Assembly (NCBI RefSeq): GCF_900166665.1
Contig: NZ_LT800494.1
Span: forward strand, 589,397-653,396
Direction of reading: 5' to 3'
Source: Cytobacillus gottheilii
Lineage (GTDB): Bacteria; Bacillota; Bacilli; Bacillales; Cytobacillaceae
Length of the DNA: 64,000 bases
This document shows, piece by piece, positions 25,982 to 34,397 of the stretch; within the stretch, counting starts at the first letter, position 1, and every line of letters starts with the position of its first letter. A program made the translations under genes and the position numbers. The notes beneath the pieces are model-generated. The model was not told where the DNA came from. It made no database searches and saw nothing but the letters and a program-made list of their open reading frames with translations.

Positions 25982-27355
25982 ATGAAAAAAATATTTTTAT
26001 TCGGTGCGTCCAAATTAGGAGAACTGGCTGTTGATAAATTATTATCTCATTATGATATTAAAGGTTTTATTGATAATGATCCAAATAAACAAGGGACTCT
26101 TTTGCTAGATAAAAAAGTATATGGTATAGAAATTTTAGAGAACTTTCAAGACTGGGAAGTAATTATAAGTAGTGTATATGATATTGAAATTGCGAAACAA
26201 TTGATAGACCATGGAATTAATAAATTTGTGGTATTTGAGTTAATTGAAGATGACTATTGTTTAAATTTTTACGATTATTCACAGGTTGATAATTTTAATA
26301 TTAATCACAAAAAAGTTTGTCTCCTAGTTGAAAATAATTCAGGTTCAAACACATTTGCTCTTTCGAAAAATATAGAGGAATCGAATATGGAGCAAGTAGA
26401 TATTATCACGATTGATAAAAGTAAAAAAAACAACAATTATTATTATGATATCTTAACAAGTTTCGTAATTATTACAACCCACGACTATAGATGTAACGAT
26501 AAACAAATTAATATCCAATTATGGCACGGAGTACCGCTTAAAGGCCTATCGTATATGAGCAAATATGAAAACCAAAATGTTGAGGCAAATCATTTTGCGT
26601 GGTCTAAGTTTGATCATATTATTTCATATTCTCAAACTTACAGTACTCTTTTAAATGCCTGCTATGGAGTAGAGGGAAAAAAATATGAAGTTCTCGGAAT
26701 GCCGAGAAATGATTTGTTATTTGACTTTTTTGAAAGCAGGAGAAATCTAGAAGGAATTTTAGATCAAAGTTTAGAAGGGAAAAAAGTTATATTCTTTTTA
26801 CCAACTTTCCGAAAAACAATATATGGTGAAAAGAATGGCCGAATTGATCGTGATCAAGATTTTTTTGATATTGAAAATTTACATGAAATCAACTCATTTT
26901 TAAGGATTAATAATATTATTTTAGTTGCAAAACCTCATCCACAAGAACGAAAGAATCTTTCAGAACTTAGCAATATATATATTTTAAACGAAGAAACTTT
27001 AAATAACAGAAATATTGATTTATATGAAATTTTGGGTGCTGCTGATACACTAATTACAGATTATTCATCTGTCTTTTTCGATTATTTATTACTTGATAAA
27101 CCAATAATTTTTTATACTCCAGACTACGAGGAGTATATAAGTGATAGAGGATTATTATTAGAACCCTTTGATTTTTGGTCTCCTGGAAAAAAATGCAATA
27201 ATATTAAAGAGTTAAAAGAGGCTATCCTTCAAACGTCAGAGAATGACCTTTTTAGTAAAGAAAGAAGACAAGTTCTCAATATACTTCATAGGTATAAGGA
27301 TCCTTACTCATCGAGAAGATTATGGGATTTTATAAAAAAGTTAATAACAAACTAA
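25982..27355 (+). CDS. CDP-glycerol:glycerophosphotransferase-like protein with N-terminal Rossmann-like module (2)
   Basis: A 457-residue paralogue of the protein at 23103. The N-terminal module (about 1-100) shows LFGASKLGELAVDKL, FIDNDPNKQG and VIISSVYD. The transferase domain has IQLWHGVPLKGLSYM, HIISYSQTY, LGMPRNDLL, FLPTFRKT, LVAKPHPQE and LITDYSSVFFDYLLLDKPIIFYTP. Histidines in the WHG and KPHP motifs correspond to those essential in TagF-type enzymes. GGTGAGG precedes ATG 25982. Two such enzymes may act on different acceptors, as primer and extender. Confidence 0.82.
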   Translation: MKKIFLFGASKLGELAVDKLLSHYDIKGFIDNDPNKQGTLLLDKKVYGIEILENFQDWEVIISSVYDIEIAKQLIDHGINKFVVFELIEDDYCLNFYDYSQVDNFNINHKKVCLLVENNSGSNTFALSKNIEESNMEQVDIITIDKSKKNNNYYYDILTSFVIITTHDYRCNDKQINIQLWHGVPLKGLSYMSKYENQNVEANHFAWSKFDHIISYSQTYSTLLNACYGVEGKKYEVLGMPRNDLLFDFFESRRNLEGILDQSLEGKKVIFFLPTFRKTIYGEKNGRIDRDQDFFDIENLHEINSFLRINNIILVAKPHPQERKNLSELSNIYILNEETLNNRNIDLYEILGAADTLITDYSSVFFDYLLLDKPIIFYTPDYEEYISDRGLLLEPFDFWSPGKKCNNIKELKEAILQTSENDLFSKERRQVLNILHRYKDPYSSRRLWDFIKKLITN

Positions 27356-27380
27356 TTTTGAAGTAGTAAGGAGTATACCG

Positions 27381-28508
27381 ATGATTAGTGTTATTCTGCC
27401 AGTATATAATGGTCAAAAGTATATTCGTGAATCTATAGAGAGTGTGATTCAGCAAGACTATATAGACTGGGAATTATTAATTATAGATGATGGTTCCACT
27501 GATAATACAGCTTCAATTATCAAAGATTATATAAATGAAAAAATTCATTACCATTATCAGTTAAATCAAGGACCATCTGCTGCTAGAAATTATGGAATTT
27601 CGCTCTCAAAAGGAGAGTACATTGCTTTTATAGATGCTGACGATTTGTATATGTCAGATAAACTGTCTGAGCAACTACAATTTATTGAAAAAAACCCTGA
27701 AACACAAATAGTATATTGTGATGCTAGAGTAGTAAATAATTCATTAGATCAAATCAATGTACTGAAAAGTGAAGGATTATTTAACAATAAAGAAGATTTT
27801 CTAGCACAACTTCTTTTTAGGCAGATTGTACCTTTACCACAAGCAATGCTGCTCAAGAAGGATTGTTTTAAAAAACTTAGGTATAACGAAAATTATATAA
27901 ATGCAGAGGACTATGATTTAACTATAGAACTGGCTAAACTTTTTAAATTTGGATATTTAGCTAGAGAATTATATGTTTACCGTAGACATGAAAATAATCT
28001 AACTAATTCGCATGAAAAACAAGTGCAAGCTGAAAAGAAGATTATTCAAAATATAGGCATTTCAAACATTAAAAATACTGTTATGAAAAGTTCGTTCCCC
28101 TTTGAGGATAAAGTATTGCTACTAGCAAAGATATTTATGAAGATTGAGTATTACGAGGAAGCAATACAATTACTCAATGAATTAATTCCAGTTAAATCCC
28201 AAAATCCACTTATATACTTTTACATGGGAAATTGTGCATATGCTATGAATGAAGCAGAGAGAGCGGAGTATTATTATCGTCATGCATTGACTTACGATGA
28301 CAATATGGCTGAGGCTTACAATAATTTGGGTTGTTTATTGGTAACAAAAAACAGTAGAACTGATGCAGAAAAATTATTTAATATAGCATTAGATATAAGA
28401 GAAAATTATATGGATGCTTTTTTTAATAGAGGTCAACTTAGCAGTGCTAATCCAAGTTTGAAAATAACTTGGAGAGAATTAAGAAGAAATCTAACTACTT
28501 ATATCTAA
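27381..28508 (+). CDS. Family 2 glycosyltransferase with C-terminal TPR repeats
   Basis: Residues 1-220 form a GT-A fold: SVILPVYNGQKYIRESIESV, LLIIDDGSTDNT, GPSAARNYGIS and the DxD motif FIDADDLYM, then EDYDLTIELAK. Residues about 255-360 contain TPR-like helical repeats (NPLIYFYMGNCAYAMNEAERA, MAEAYNNLGCLL) that could bind flagellin or partner enzymes. The total is 375 residues. RBS is AAGGAG at 12 bp. The sugar donor is unknown. Confidence 0.82.
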   Translation: MISVILPVYNGQKYIRESIESVIQQDYIDWELLIIDDGSTDNTASIIKDYINEKIHYHYQLNQGPSAARNYGISLSKGEYIAFIDADDLYMSDKLSEQLQFIEKNPETQIVYCDARVVNNSLDQINVLKSEGLFNNKEDFLAQLLFRQIVPLPQAMLLKKDCFKKLRYNENYINAEDYDLTIELAKLFKFGYLARELYVYRRHENNLTNSHEKQVQAEKKIIQNIGISNIKNTVMKSSFPFEDKVLLLAKIFMKIEYYEEAIQLLNELIPVKSQNPLIYFYMGNCAYAMNEAERAEYYYRHALTYDDNMAEAYNNLGCLLVTKNSRTDAEKLFNIALDIRENYMDAFFNRGQLSSANPSLKITWRELRRNLTTYI

Positions 28509-28528
28509 CTATAATGAAGGAAAATGCT

Positions 28529-29197
28529 ATGCTTGATTATAAAGCTTATATTTTTGACTTGGACGATACTTTATATTGTGAACATGAATATGTGAAATCT
28601 GGCTTTAAGGCAGTTGCAGAAGAGATTGCCAGTCAATCTAATTATAGTATTAACGATGTTTATCCCCAATTATTAGCTATGTGGAAAGAAAGTGGCCGTG
28701 GGAAGATTTTTGATGATGTTTGTAAAATGATGAATATTGAACTAGATATTGCTCATCTAGTTGATGTATACCGGTCTAACAAACCAATTATTTCACTATA
28801 TGAAGATGCTCAAGTTTTTTTAAATTTCCTTAAAGAAGAAAGAGTTAAAGCGGCTCTTATAACGGACGGTAACTCTCTAATGCAATGGTCAAAAATCAAA
28901 GCCCTCAATTTAGAGGGGCGTTTTGATTGTATTGTAGTGACAGGAGATTTAGGTAGTGATTTTTGGAAACCGCACGAGTTGCCTTACAAGAAAGTTGTGG
29001 AATGTCTGAATATGAGCTACGAACAATGTGTTTACATTGGCGATAATCCTAATAAAGATTTCATTACAGCAAGTAAACTAGGTATGGGAACAGTACGTAT
29101 AATTCGGGATGTTGGAGATCATATGAAATTAACATTATCTAAAGAATATGAAGCCGATAGGAATATTTATTCCTTATTAGAGCTTATAGATAAGTAA
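28529..29197 (+). CDS. HAD-superfamily hydrolase
   Basis: The 222-residue protein carries the HAD motifs: nucleophile loop FDLDDTLY (about residues 8-15), motif II LITDGN, a Lys in the KPHELPY region and motif III YIGDNPNKDF. It is therefore likely a phosphatase of a small metabolite. The gene overlaps neither neighbour seriously: the previous stop is at 28508 and AAGGA precedes ATG 28529. It is followed 10 bp later by the TagD-like gene, so a phosphorylated glycerol or sugar intermediate is a reasonable substrate guess. Confidence 0.8.
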   Translation: MLDYKAYIFDLDDTLYCEHEYVKSGFKAVAEEIASQSNYSINDVYPQLLAMWKESGRGKIFDDVCKMMNIELDIAHLVDVYRSNKPIISLYEDAQVFLNFLKEERVKAALITDGNSLMQWSKIKALNLEGRFDCIVVTGDLGSDFWKPHELPYKKVVECLNMSYEQCVYIGDNPNKDFITASKLGMGTVRIIRDVGDHMKLTLSKEYEADRNIYSLLELIDK

Positions 29198-29207
29198 GGA
29201 GACAACT

Positions 29208-29606
29208 ATGAAAAGAGTAATCACTTATGGAACGTTTGATCTGTTGCATTACGGCCATATCAACATATTACAGCGTGCTAAGGAGTTAGGGGATTATTTG
29301 ATTGTCGGTTTATCAACAAATGAATTTAATTTATCGAAGGGAAAAGAGAGCTACTTCTCATATACTGAACGTAAGCAATTACTCGAATCCATTCGCTACG
29401 TTGATTTAGTAATTCCTGAATATCATTGGGATCAAAAAATTAATGATATTATAGAGTACAAGGCAGATTTATTTGTTATGGGTGACGACTGGAGAGGGAA
29501 TTTTGATTATCTGAAAGACTATTGTGATGTGAAATATCTGAGTAGAACTCCAGAAATCTCTACAACCAAAATAAAGAGTGATTTGAATCTGGTTACAATA
29601 AAGTGA
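29208..29606 (+). CDS. TagD-like glycerol-3-phosphate cytidylyltransferase
   Basis: TagD makes CDP-glycerol from CTP and glycerol-3-phosphate. The 132-residue protein has all family motifs: TYGTFDLLHYGHINIL with the HxGH signature (about residues 14-17), STNEFNLSKGK, YTERKQLLESI, FVMGDDWRGNFD and RTPEISTTKIK with the C-terminal ISTT motif. It would provide the donor for the two glycerophosphotransferases in this island, independent of the housekeeping teichoic acid locus. Alternatively the substrate is a closely related polyol phosphate. Confidence 0.87.
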   Translation: MKRVITYGTFDLLHYGHINILQRAKELGDYLIVGLSTNEFNLSKGKESYFSYTERKQLLESIRYVDLVIPEYHWDQKINDIIEYKADLFVMGDDWRGNFDYLKDYCDVKYLSRTPEISTTKIKSDLNLVTIK

Positions 29607-30589
29607 GTATGATTAATAGGAATACGACTGGTTTTAAAAGTCCGTCTAATGTGTTAATAACAAGCATCTCTCGTAAAGTTCCATTGTTACAATCGATTAA
29701 AGCAGCTATGGCTAAAATAGATTTAAACATGAAGCTATATGGTGGAGATAACGATAGATCTGTTATAGGAAAGCATTTTGTGGATACCTTTTGGGAGATG
29801 CCAATCATATCTAATTTGGATATTGAAGAATTAATCTCATACTGTAAAAAAAATGAAATTCGGTTTATTATTCCTACCAGAGATGGTGAGTTAAAGTACT
29901 TCTCATTAAATAGGGAAAGGCTTAAACGTTTGGGGATTCATATAATGATTTCTCCGTTATTCAATATTGAAATCTGCCTCGATAAATTTAATTTTTTTTC
30001 ATATTCAAGAGAGAATGGTATACCGGTAATTCCGACTTTCCTATGTATAGAAGATAGCAGAGAGAGCATGAAATACGTTGTTAAAGAGAGGTTTGGAGCA
30101 GGTTCCCAAACACTAGGGAAGAGTCTTACTTCTACACAAGCTCTGAACCATGCAAAAAATCTTAAAGAACCTATTTTTCAGCCAATGATAGAAGGTACAG
30201 AGTATAGTATAGACATATACGTTGATATAAATGGCAGGTCGAAAGGTGTAATTTCTAGGACAAGGGATAAAATTGTAGATGGAGAATCTCAAATAACTAC
30301 TATAAGAAATATACCGGAACTAGAAAAACTATGTTCTGCTGCTGCAGAAAAATTAGGCCTGTATGGGCATGTCATCTTTCAAGTTATAATTGATCAGAAT
30401 AATGAATTTCATATTATTGAATGTAACCCTCGCTTCGGCGGTGCATCTACTCTGAGTGTTGCAGCTGGCCTTGATAGTTTTTATTGGTTCTTTCTAGAAT
30501 CCATGGGTGTAAATCTAGATCAATATTCTTTTATTCAAAATGAAAAAGTATCAACAATGGTTCGCCATCCGCAAGACTATATTTATTAG
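29603..30589 (+). CDS. ATP-grasp carboxylate-amine/thiol ligase family protein
   Basis: The 328-residue protein has a carbamoyl-phosphate-synthetase-like ATP-grasp fold. It shows IKYVVKERFGAGSQTLG (glycine-rich loop), IFQPMIEGTEYSIDIYV, and the Mg-binding IIECNPRFGGASTLS segment. An N-terminal pre-ATP-grasp Rossmann unit (VLITSISRKVPLLQSIK) is present. GTG 29603 overlaps the previous stop (GTGA); ATG 29609 is an alternative. Such enzymes join a carboxylate to an amine, so it could acylate or aminoacylate an amino sugar. The substrate is not predictable from sequence. Confidence 0.78.
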   Translation: MSMINRNTTGFKSPSNVLITSISRKVPLLQSIKAAMAKIDLNMKLYGGDNDRSVIGKHFVDTFWEMPIISNLDIEELISYCKKNEIRFIIPTRDGELKYFSLNRERLKRLGIHIMISPLFNIEICLDKFNFFSYSRENGIPVIPTFLCIEDSRESMKYVVKERFGAGSQTLGKSLTSTQALNHAKNLKEPIFQPMIEGTEYSIDIYVDINGRSKGVISRTRDKIVDGESQITTIRNIPELEKLCSAAAEKLGLYGHVIFQVIIDQNNEFHIIECNPRFGGASTLSVAAGLDSFYWFFLESMGVNLDQYSFIQNEKVSTMVRHPQDYIY

Positions 30590-30601
30590 TAAGGTGATCA
30601 T

Positions 30602-31333
30602 ATGGATGTAATTATCATAATCCAAGCCAGAATGGGCTCCTCACGTCTTCCTGGTAAGGTGCTAATGCCGCTTGGTAATTCTGTTGTATTGGATTATGTC
30701 ATAGCGAGATGTCAGCAGATTCCTAAAATTAAGGAAGTTATCATTGCTACTTCCACTTTAACCCAAGATGACCCTATAGAAGAATGGTGTCAGCAAAATG
30801 GTGTAATTTGTTTTAGAGGTTCTGAAGATGATGTTCTATCTCGGTATTATGAATGCTCAAAACAATACCAGCCAGACTATGTGATAAGAGTTACAGCGGA
30901 CTGCCCATTTGTCGACTATCATTTGGCCGAAGATATTATTAATAAAATGGAGTCTCAGCCAACTGATATCATGGATCTTGAGGGTGAATTGCCTAGAGGG
31001 CTTGTGGTTGAAATGGTCTCTTATAATGCATTAAGATATATGTTTCAACATGGCAAAGAGGATAGACATCGTGAACATGTGACATACTATGCAAAAGAAG
31101 AGAAACATATTAATGAATTTAAACGGACACTCTATACTATTCCCGATAATATGCAGCATCCTCATCTGAGAATAACCTTAGACACTGAAGAAGACTATGA
31201 ACTGTGCAAGAGTATTGCCAATCATTTTAAGGGAGATCTATTGGTGTCTTCAGCAAATGTAGTAGCCTATCTGTTAGAAAACCCTGAAATTGCCCAAATA
31301 AATGCCCATATAGAGCAGAAACCGGTTGTGTAG
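30602..31333 (+). CDS. SpsF/PseF-type CMP-nonulosonate cytidylyltransferase
   Basis: The enzyme should activate the nonulosonic acid with CTP. The 243-residue protein begins IIIIQARMGSSRLPGKVLMPL, the NTP-binding loop of the SpsF/KdsB-like family, and continues with VIIATSTLTQDD, RGSEDDVLSRYY, RVTADCPFVD and HLRITLDTEEDY. It is closer in motif style to B. subtilis SpsF than to Campylobacter PseF. It is 3 bp from pseG. Confidence 0.82.
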   Translation: MDVIIIIQARMGSSRLPGKVLMPLGNSVVLDYVIARCQQIPKIKEVIIATSTLTQDDPIEEWCQQNGVICFRGSEDDVLSRYYECSKQYQPDYVIRVTADCPFVDYHLAEDIINKMESQPTDIMDLEGELPRGLVVEMVSYNALRYMFQHGKEDRHREHVTYYAKEEKHINEFKRTLYTIPDNMQHPHLRITLDTEEDYELCKSIANHFKGDLLVSSANVVAYLLENPEIAQINAHIEQKPVV

Positions 31334-31336
31334 CTA

Positions 31337-32374
31337 ATGAATATTTTCTTTCGTGTTGATGCTTCAACGACAATAGGAACAGGACATATTATGCGTTGTC
31401 TCACCTTGGCAAACTTCTTGAAAGAGAACGGAGCCAAGGTTACTTTTATTTGCGCTGACATAAAAGGAAACATGATTGAACATTTAAAATCTAAAGGCTT
31501 TGAAGTTTTTACAGTTGCTGACGAACTAGAAGTCGATGCTCAATGTACTATCTCTATTTTAAAAAATATGAAAGTTGATCTGATAATTATAGATCATTAT
31601 CAGATTGATATCATTTGGGAAAGGACCGTAAGAAAAGCTTTTCCTTCCTTGAAAATGATGGTAATTGATGACTTAGCTAATCGTGAGCATGATTGTGATA
31701 TACTTCTTGATCAAAATTATCAAGATAACTATCAATTCCGGTACGATCAATTAGTCCCAAAAGCGTGTGAACAACTGCTTGGACCACGATATCTTCTGCT
31801 TAGACCGGAATTTTATAAAGAAGAAGTAAAACGGAAAAGTGATCGAATAAGTAGCATACTGATTTTTTATGGTGGTTCCGATCCTACAGGAGAAACTTTA
31901 AAGTTGGTAAACGCATTGAATCAGTTGGCGCTTTCTGAAATGAAAATACATGTTGTCGTTGGGTTATCAAATCCCCAAAAAGATATTATTAAGGAGACAT
32001 GTATCGAAAAAGGTTACAAATATCATGAGCAAATTGACTACCTTGCAGATTTAATGGCGGAATGTGATTTAGCTTTCGGAGCGGGTGGGGTAACGATGTG
32101 GGAACGCTGTTATCTTGGGCTTCCTTCAATTGTGACAATTGTAGCCGAGAATCAAAGGGAATCAACTATTGCTGCGGCAGAATATGGGGCCATTTGGAAT
32201 CTTGGCTGGCATGAGGGTGTAAAACAAACAGATCTTGTCGATATAATTAAAAGAGCAATAAAATGCCCAAGCAAACTGAAAGAACTTTCTTTAAGATCGA
32301 GTATATTAATGCAAAAAAGACAAAGAGAGCATATAAATCCTGTTGTAAAAGCAATTATGGAGGGTACAAAATGA
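31337..32374 (+). CDS. pseG: PseG-like UDP-sugar hydrolase
   Basis: PseG removes UDP from UDP-2,4-diacetamido-2,4,6-trideoxy-L-altrose. The 345-residue GT-B-like protein shows RVDASTTIGTGHIMRCL with the catalytic His17 in GTGHxxR, FYGGSDPTGETLKL, and FGAGGVTMWERCYLGLPSIV near the C-terminus, typical of PseG/SpsG. It overlaps the following pseI by four bases (ATGA), which indicates coupled translation. Confidence 0.88.
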   Translation: MNIFFRVDASTTIGTGHIMRCLTLANFLKENGAKVTFICADIKGNMIEHLKSKGFEVFTVADELEVDAQCTISILKNMKVDLIIIDHYQIDIIWERTVRKAFPSLKMMVIDDLANREHDCDILLDQNYQDNYQFRYDQLVPKACEQLLGPRYLLLRPEFYKEEVKRKSDRISSILIFYGGSDPTGETLKLVNALNQLALSEMKIHVVVGLSNPQKDIIKETCIEKGYKYHEQIDYLADLMAECDLAFGAGGVTMWERCYLGLPSIVTIVAENQRESTIAAAEYGAIWNLGWHEGVKQTDLVDIIKRAIKCPSKLKELSLRSSILMQKRQREHINPVVKAIMEGTK

Positions 32375-33417
32375 CAATTAATATTGAAGGGCGATTAATA
32401 GGCTCTCAACAAAAGCCTTTTATTATAGCTGAGATGTCTGGTAATCATAATCAGTCATTAGAGAAGGCCTTGCAAATTGTAGAAGAAGCTGCAAAGGCTG
32501 GAGTAGATGCATTAAAACTTCAGACATATACAGCTGATACCATGACTTTAGATATAAATGAGGGCGAGTTTTATATAGATAATCCAGATAGTTTATGGAA
32601 GGGAACTTCTTATTATGATTTGTATAAAGAAGCCTATACACCTTGGGAGTGGCATGAACCAATCTTTAAAAGATGCCGTGAACTTGGATTAATTGCATTC
32701 AGCTCACCATTCGATGAGACTGCAGTCGATTTTCTTGAAACGTTAAATGTACCATGTTACAAAATTGCTTCCTTTGAAAATACTGATATTCCGCTCATTG
32801 AAAAAGTGGCATCCACAGGTAAGCCGCTGATCATATCCTCAGGTATGGCGACTGCTGCTGAATTAGATGATTCTATAAGAGCCGCTCGCAAAGCAGGATG
32901 CAAAGAAATCATTCTTCTAAAATGTACAAGTACATATCCTTCTTCTCCAGAAAACACCAATCTTCAAACACTTGCACATATGAGAGAATTATTTCAATGT
33001 GAAGTCGGTTTATCCGATCATACAATGGGAATTGGAGTGGGAGTAGCAAGTGTTGCATTAGGAGCGAGTGTAATTGAAAAGCATTTTACCACTTCAAGAG
33101 CTGAAGGCGGAACGGATGCTGCATTTTCTATGGAACCTGCAGAAATGAAGTCTCTTGTAGAAGAGACTGAAAGAGCTTGGTTAAGTCTTGGCAGTATTAC
33201 ATATGGCCCGACAAAAGCAGAAGAGCCTTCTCTTAAGGATCGTCGTTCACTATATGTGGTAAAGGATATACAAGCCGGAGAAATATTAACAAAAGAAAAT
33301 ATTCGAGCCATTCGTCCAGGTTTTGGACTTCCACCAAAACATTTAAAAAGTGTACTAGGAAAAGTGGCAAAAACCAGTGTGAAAAAAGGAACTCCATTAT
33401 CATGGGAGTTGTTATAG
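32371..33417 (+). CDS. pseI: PseI, pseudaminic acid synthase (NeuB family)
   Basis: PseI condenses the freed 6-deoxy-diacetamido sugar with phosphoenolpyruvate. The 348-residue protein has the NeuB TIM barrel, opening FIIAEMSGNHNQSLEKAL, then DALKLQTYTADTMT, YKIASFENTDIPLI, KPLIISSGMA, LKCTSTYPS and GLSDHTMGIG. A C-terminal SAF/antifreeze-like domain follows (RRSLYVVKDIQAGE to the end). ATG 32371 follows GGAGGG and overlaps the pseG stop. Confidence 0.92.
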   Translation: MTINIEGRLIGSQQKPFIIAEMSGNHNQSLEKALQIVEEAAKAGVDALKLQTYTADTMTLDINEGEFYIDNPDSLWKGTSYYDLYKEAYTPWEWHEPIFKRCRELGLIAFSSPFDETAVDFLETLNVPCYKIASFENTDIPLIEKVASTGKPLIISSGMATAAELDDSIRAARKAGCKEIILLKCTSTYPSSPENTNLQTLAHMRELFQCEVGLSDHTMGIGVGVASVALGASVIEKHFTTSRAEGGTDAAFSMEPAEMKSLVEETERAWLSLGSITYGPTKAEEPSLKDRRSLYVVKDIQAGEILTKENIRAIRPGFGLPPKHLKSVLGKVAKTSVKKGTPLSWELL

Positions 33418-33428
33418 GGGGTAAATAA

Positions 33429-34370
33429 ATGAATGTTTTGCTTACTGGAGGAGCTGGCTTTATTGGTCGCGCTGTTGCCAAAAAGCTTCTATCTGACGGT
33501 CATAAAGTTTGGATACTAGATGATTTATCAAATGGAAGAAAGGAAAACATTAAAGATTTCAGGAATGAGCTTGAAGATTTTATTACCGGTGATATAAAGA
33601 ATGAAGAGTTATTAAATGATCTCTTCAATGAAATTCCATTTGATATATGTTACCATCTTGGTGCATCAATAAATGTACAAGATTCTATTGATGATCCAAG
33701 AACCACCTTTAATAATGATACACTTGGTACTTTTTATATTCTTGAACAATGCCGGAAGCATAACGTAAAGGTTGTTTTTATGAGTACATGCATGGTATAT
33801 GACCGCTGTTTAGATGAGAGTGGAATTACTGAACGGCATCCAATTAAACCAGCTTCACCTTATGCTGGGGCAAAAATTGCAGCAGAGAATATGGTTCTGT
33901 CCTACTATCATGCGTATGGGCTTCCTACAGTAGTCATACGACCTTTTAATACCTACGGGCCTTATCAGAAAACTGGCGGAGAAGGCGGTGTTGTAGCTAT
34001 CTTTATTAAGAAAAAGCTATCTGAGGAAACTTTAAGTATTTACGGAGAAGGAACGCAGACACGAGATCTGCTTTATGTGGATGATTGCGCTGATTTTGTC
34101 GTACAAGCCGGATATTCAGATCAGGTTAATGGCGAAATAGTAAATGCTGGCCTAGGAAGAGACATATCTGTCAATGATTTAGCTATGTTAATTGTGAAGA
34201 ATCCAGCAAAAATTGAACATGTAGAGCATATTCATCCGCAAAGTGAAATTAAAAAACTTTTATGTAATTACGAGAAGGCTAAAAACCTGCTCGGCTGGGA
34301 ACCTAAGATTTCCCTTGAAGAAGGAATTAGAAGAACGGAACAATGGATAAAATCAAGTCACCTTATTTAA
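33429..34370 (+). CDS. NAD-dependent epimerase/dehydratase (extended SDR)
   Basis: The 313-residue protein has TGGAGFIGRAV (NAD loop), YHLGASINV, the catalytic S/T-Y-K set in MSTCMVYD and SPYAGAKIAAE, RPFNTYGP, and TRDLLYVDDCADF. It belongs to the GalE/LegB/WbpP group. It is extra to the standard Pse pathway, where PseB is the only dehydratase, so it may make a second sugar (4-epimerised or 4-keto) for the flagellin glycan, or replace an earlier step. A terminator-like hairpin overlaps its stop codon. Confidence 0.8.
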   Translation: MNVLLTGGAGFIGRAVAKKLLSDGHKVWILDDLSNGRKENIKDFRNELEDFITGDIKNEELLNDLFNEIPFDICYHLGASINVQDSIDDPRTTFNNDTLGTFYILEQCRKHNVKVVFMSTCMVYDRCLDESGITERHPIKPASPYAGAKIAAENMVLSYYHAYGLPTVVIRPFNTYGPYQKTGGEGGVVAIFIKKKLSEETLSIYGEGTQTRDLLYVDDCADFVVQAGYSDQVNGEIVNAGLGRDISVNDLAMLIVKNPAKIEHVEHIHPQSEIKKLLCNYEKAKNLLGWEPKISLEEGIRRTEQWIKSSHLI

Positions 34371-34387
34371 AGGGTGACTTTTTTTGG
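34357..34387 (+). terminator. Intrinsic terminator or attenuator between the SDR gene and pseC
   Basis: AAGTCACC pairs perfectly with GGTGACTT around a 10-base loop that contains the SDR stop codon, and is followed by seven T. The GGAGGG ribosome binding site of pseC begins right after the T run, so pseC depends on readthrough unless an unseen internal promoter exists. Confidence 0.75.
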
Positions 34388-34397
34388 AGGGATATTT

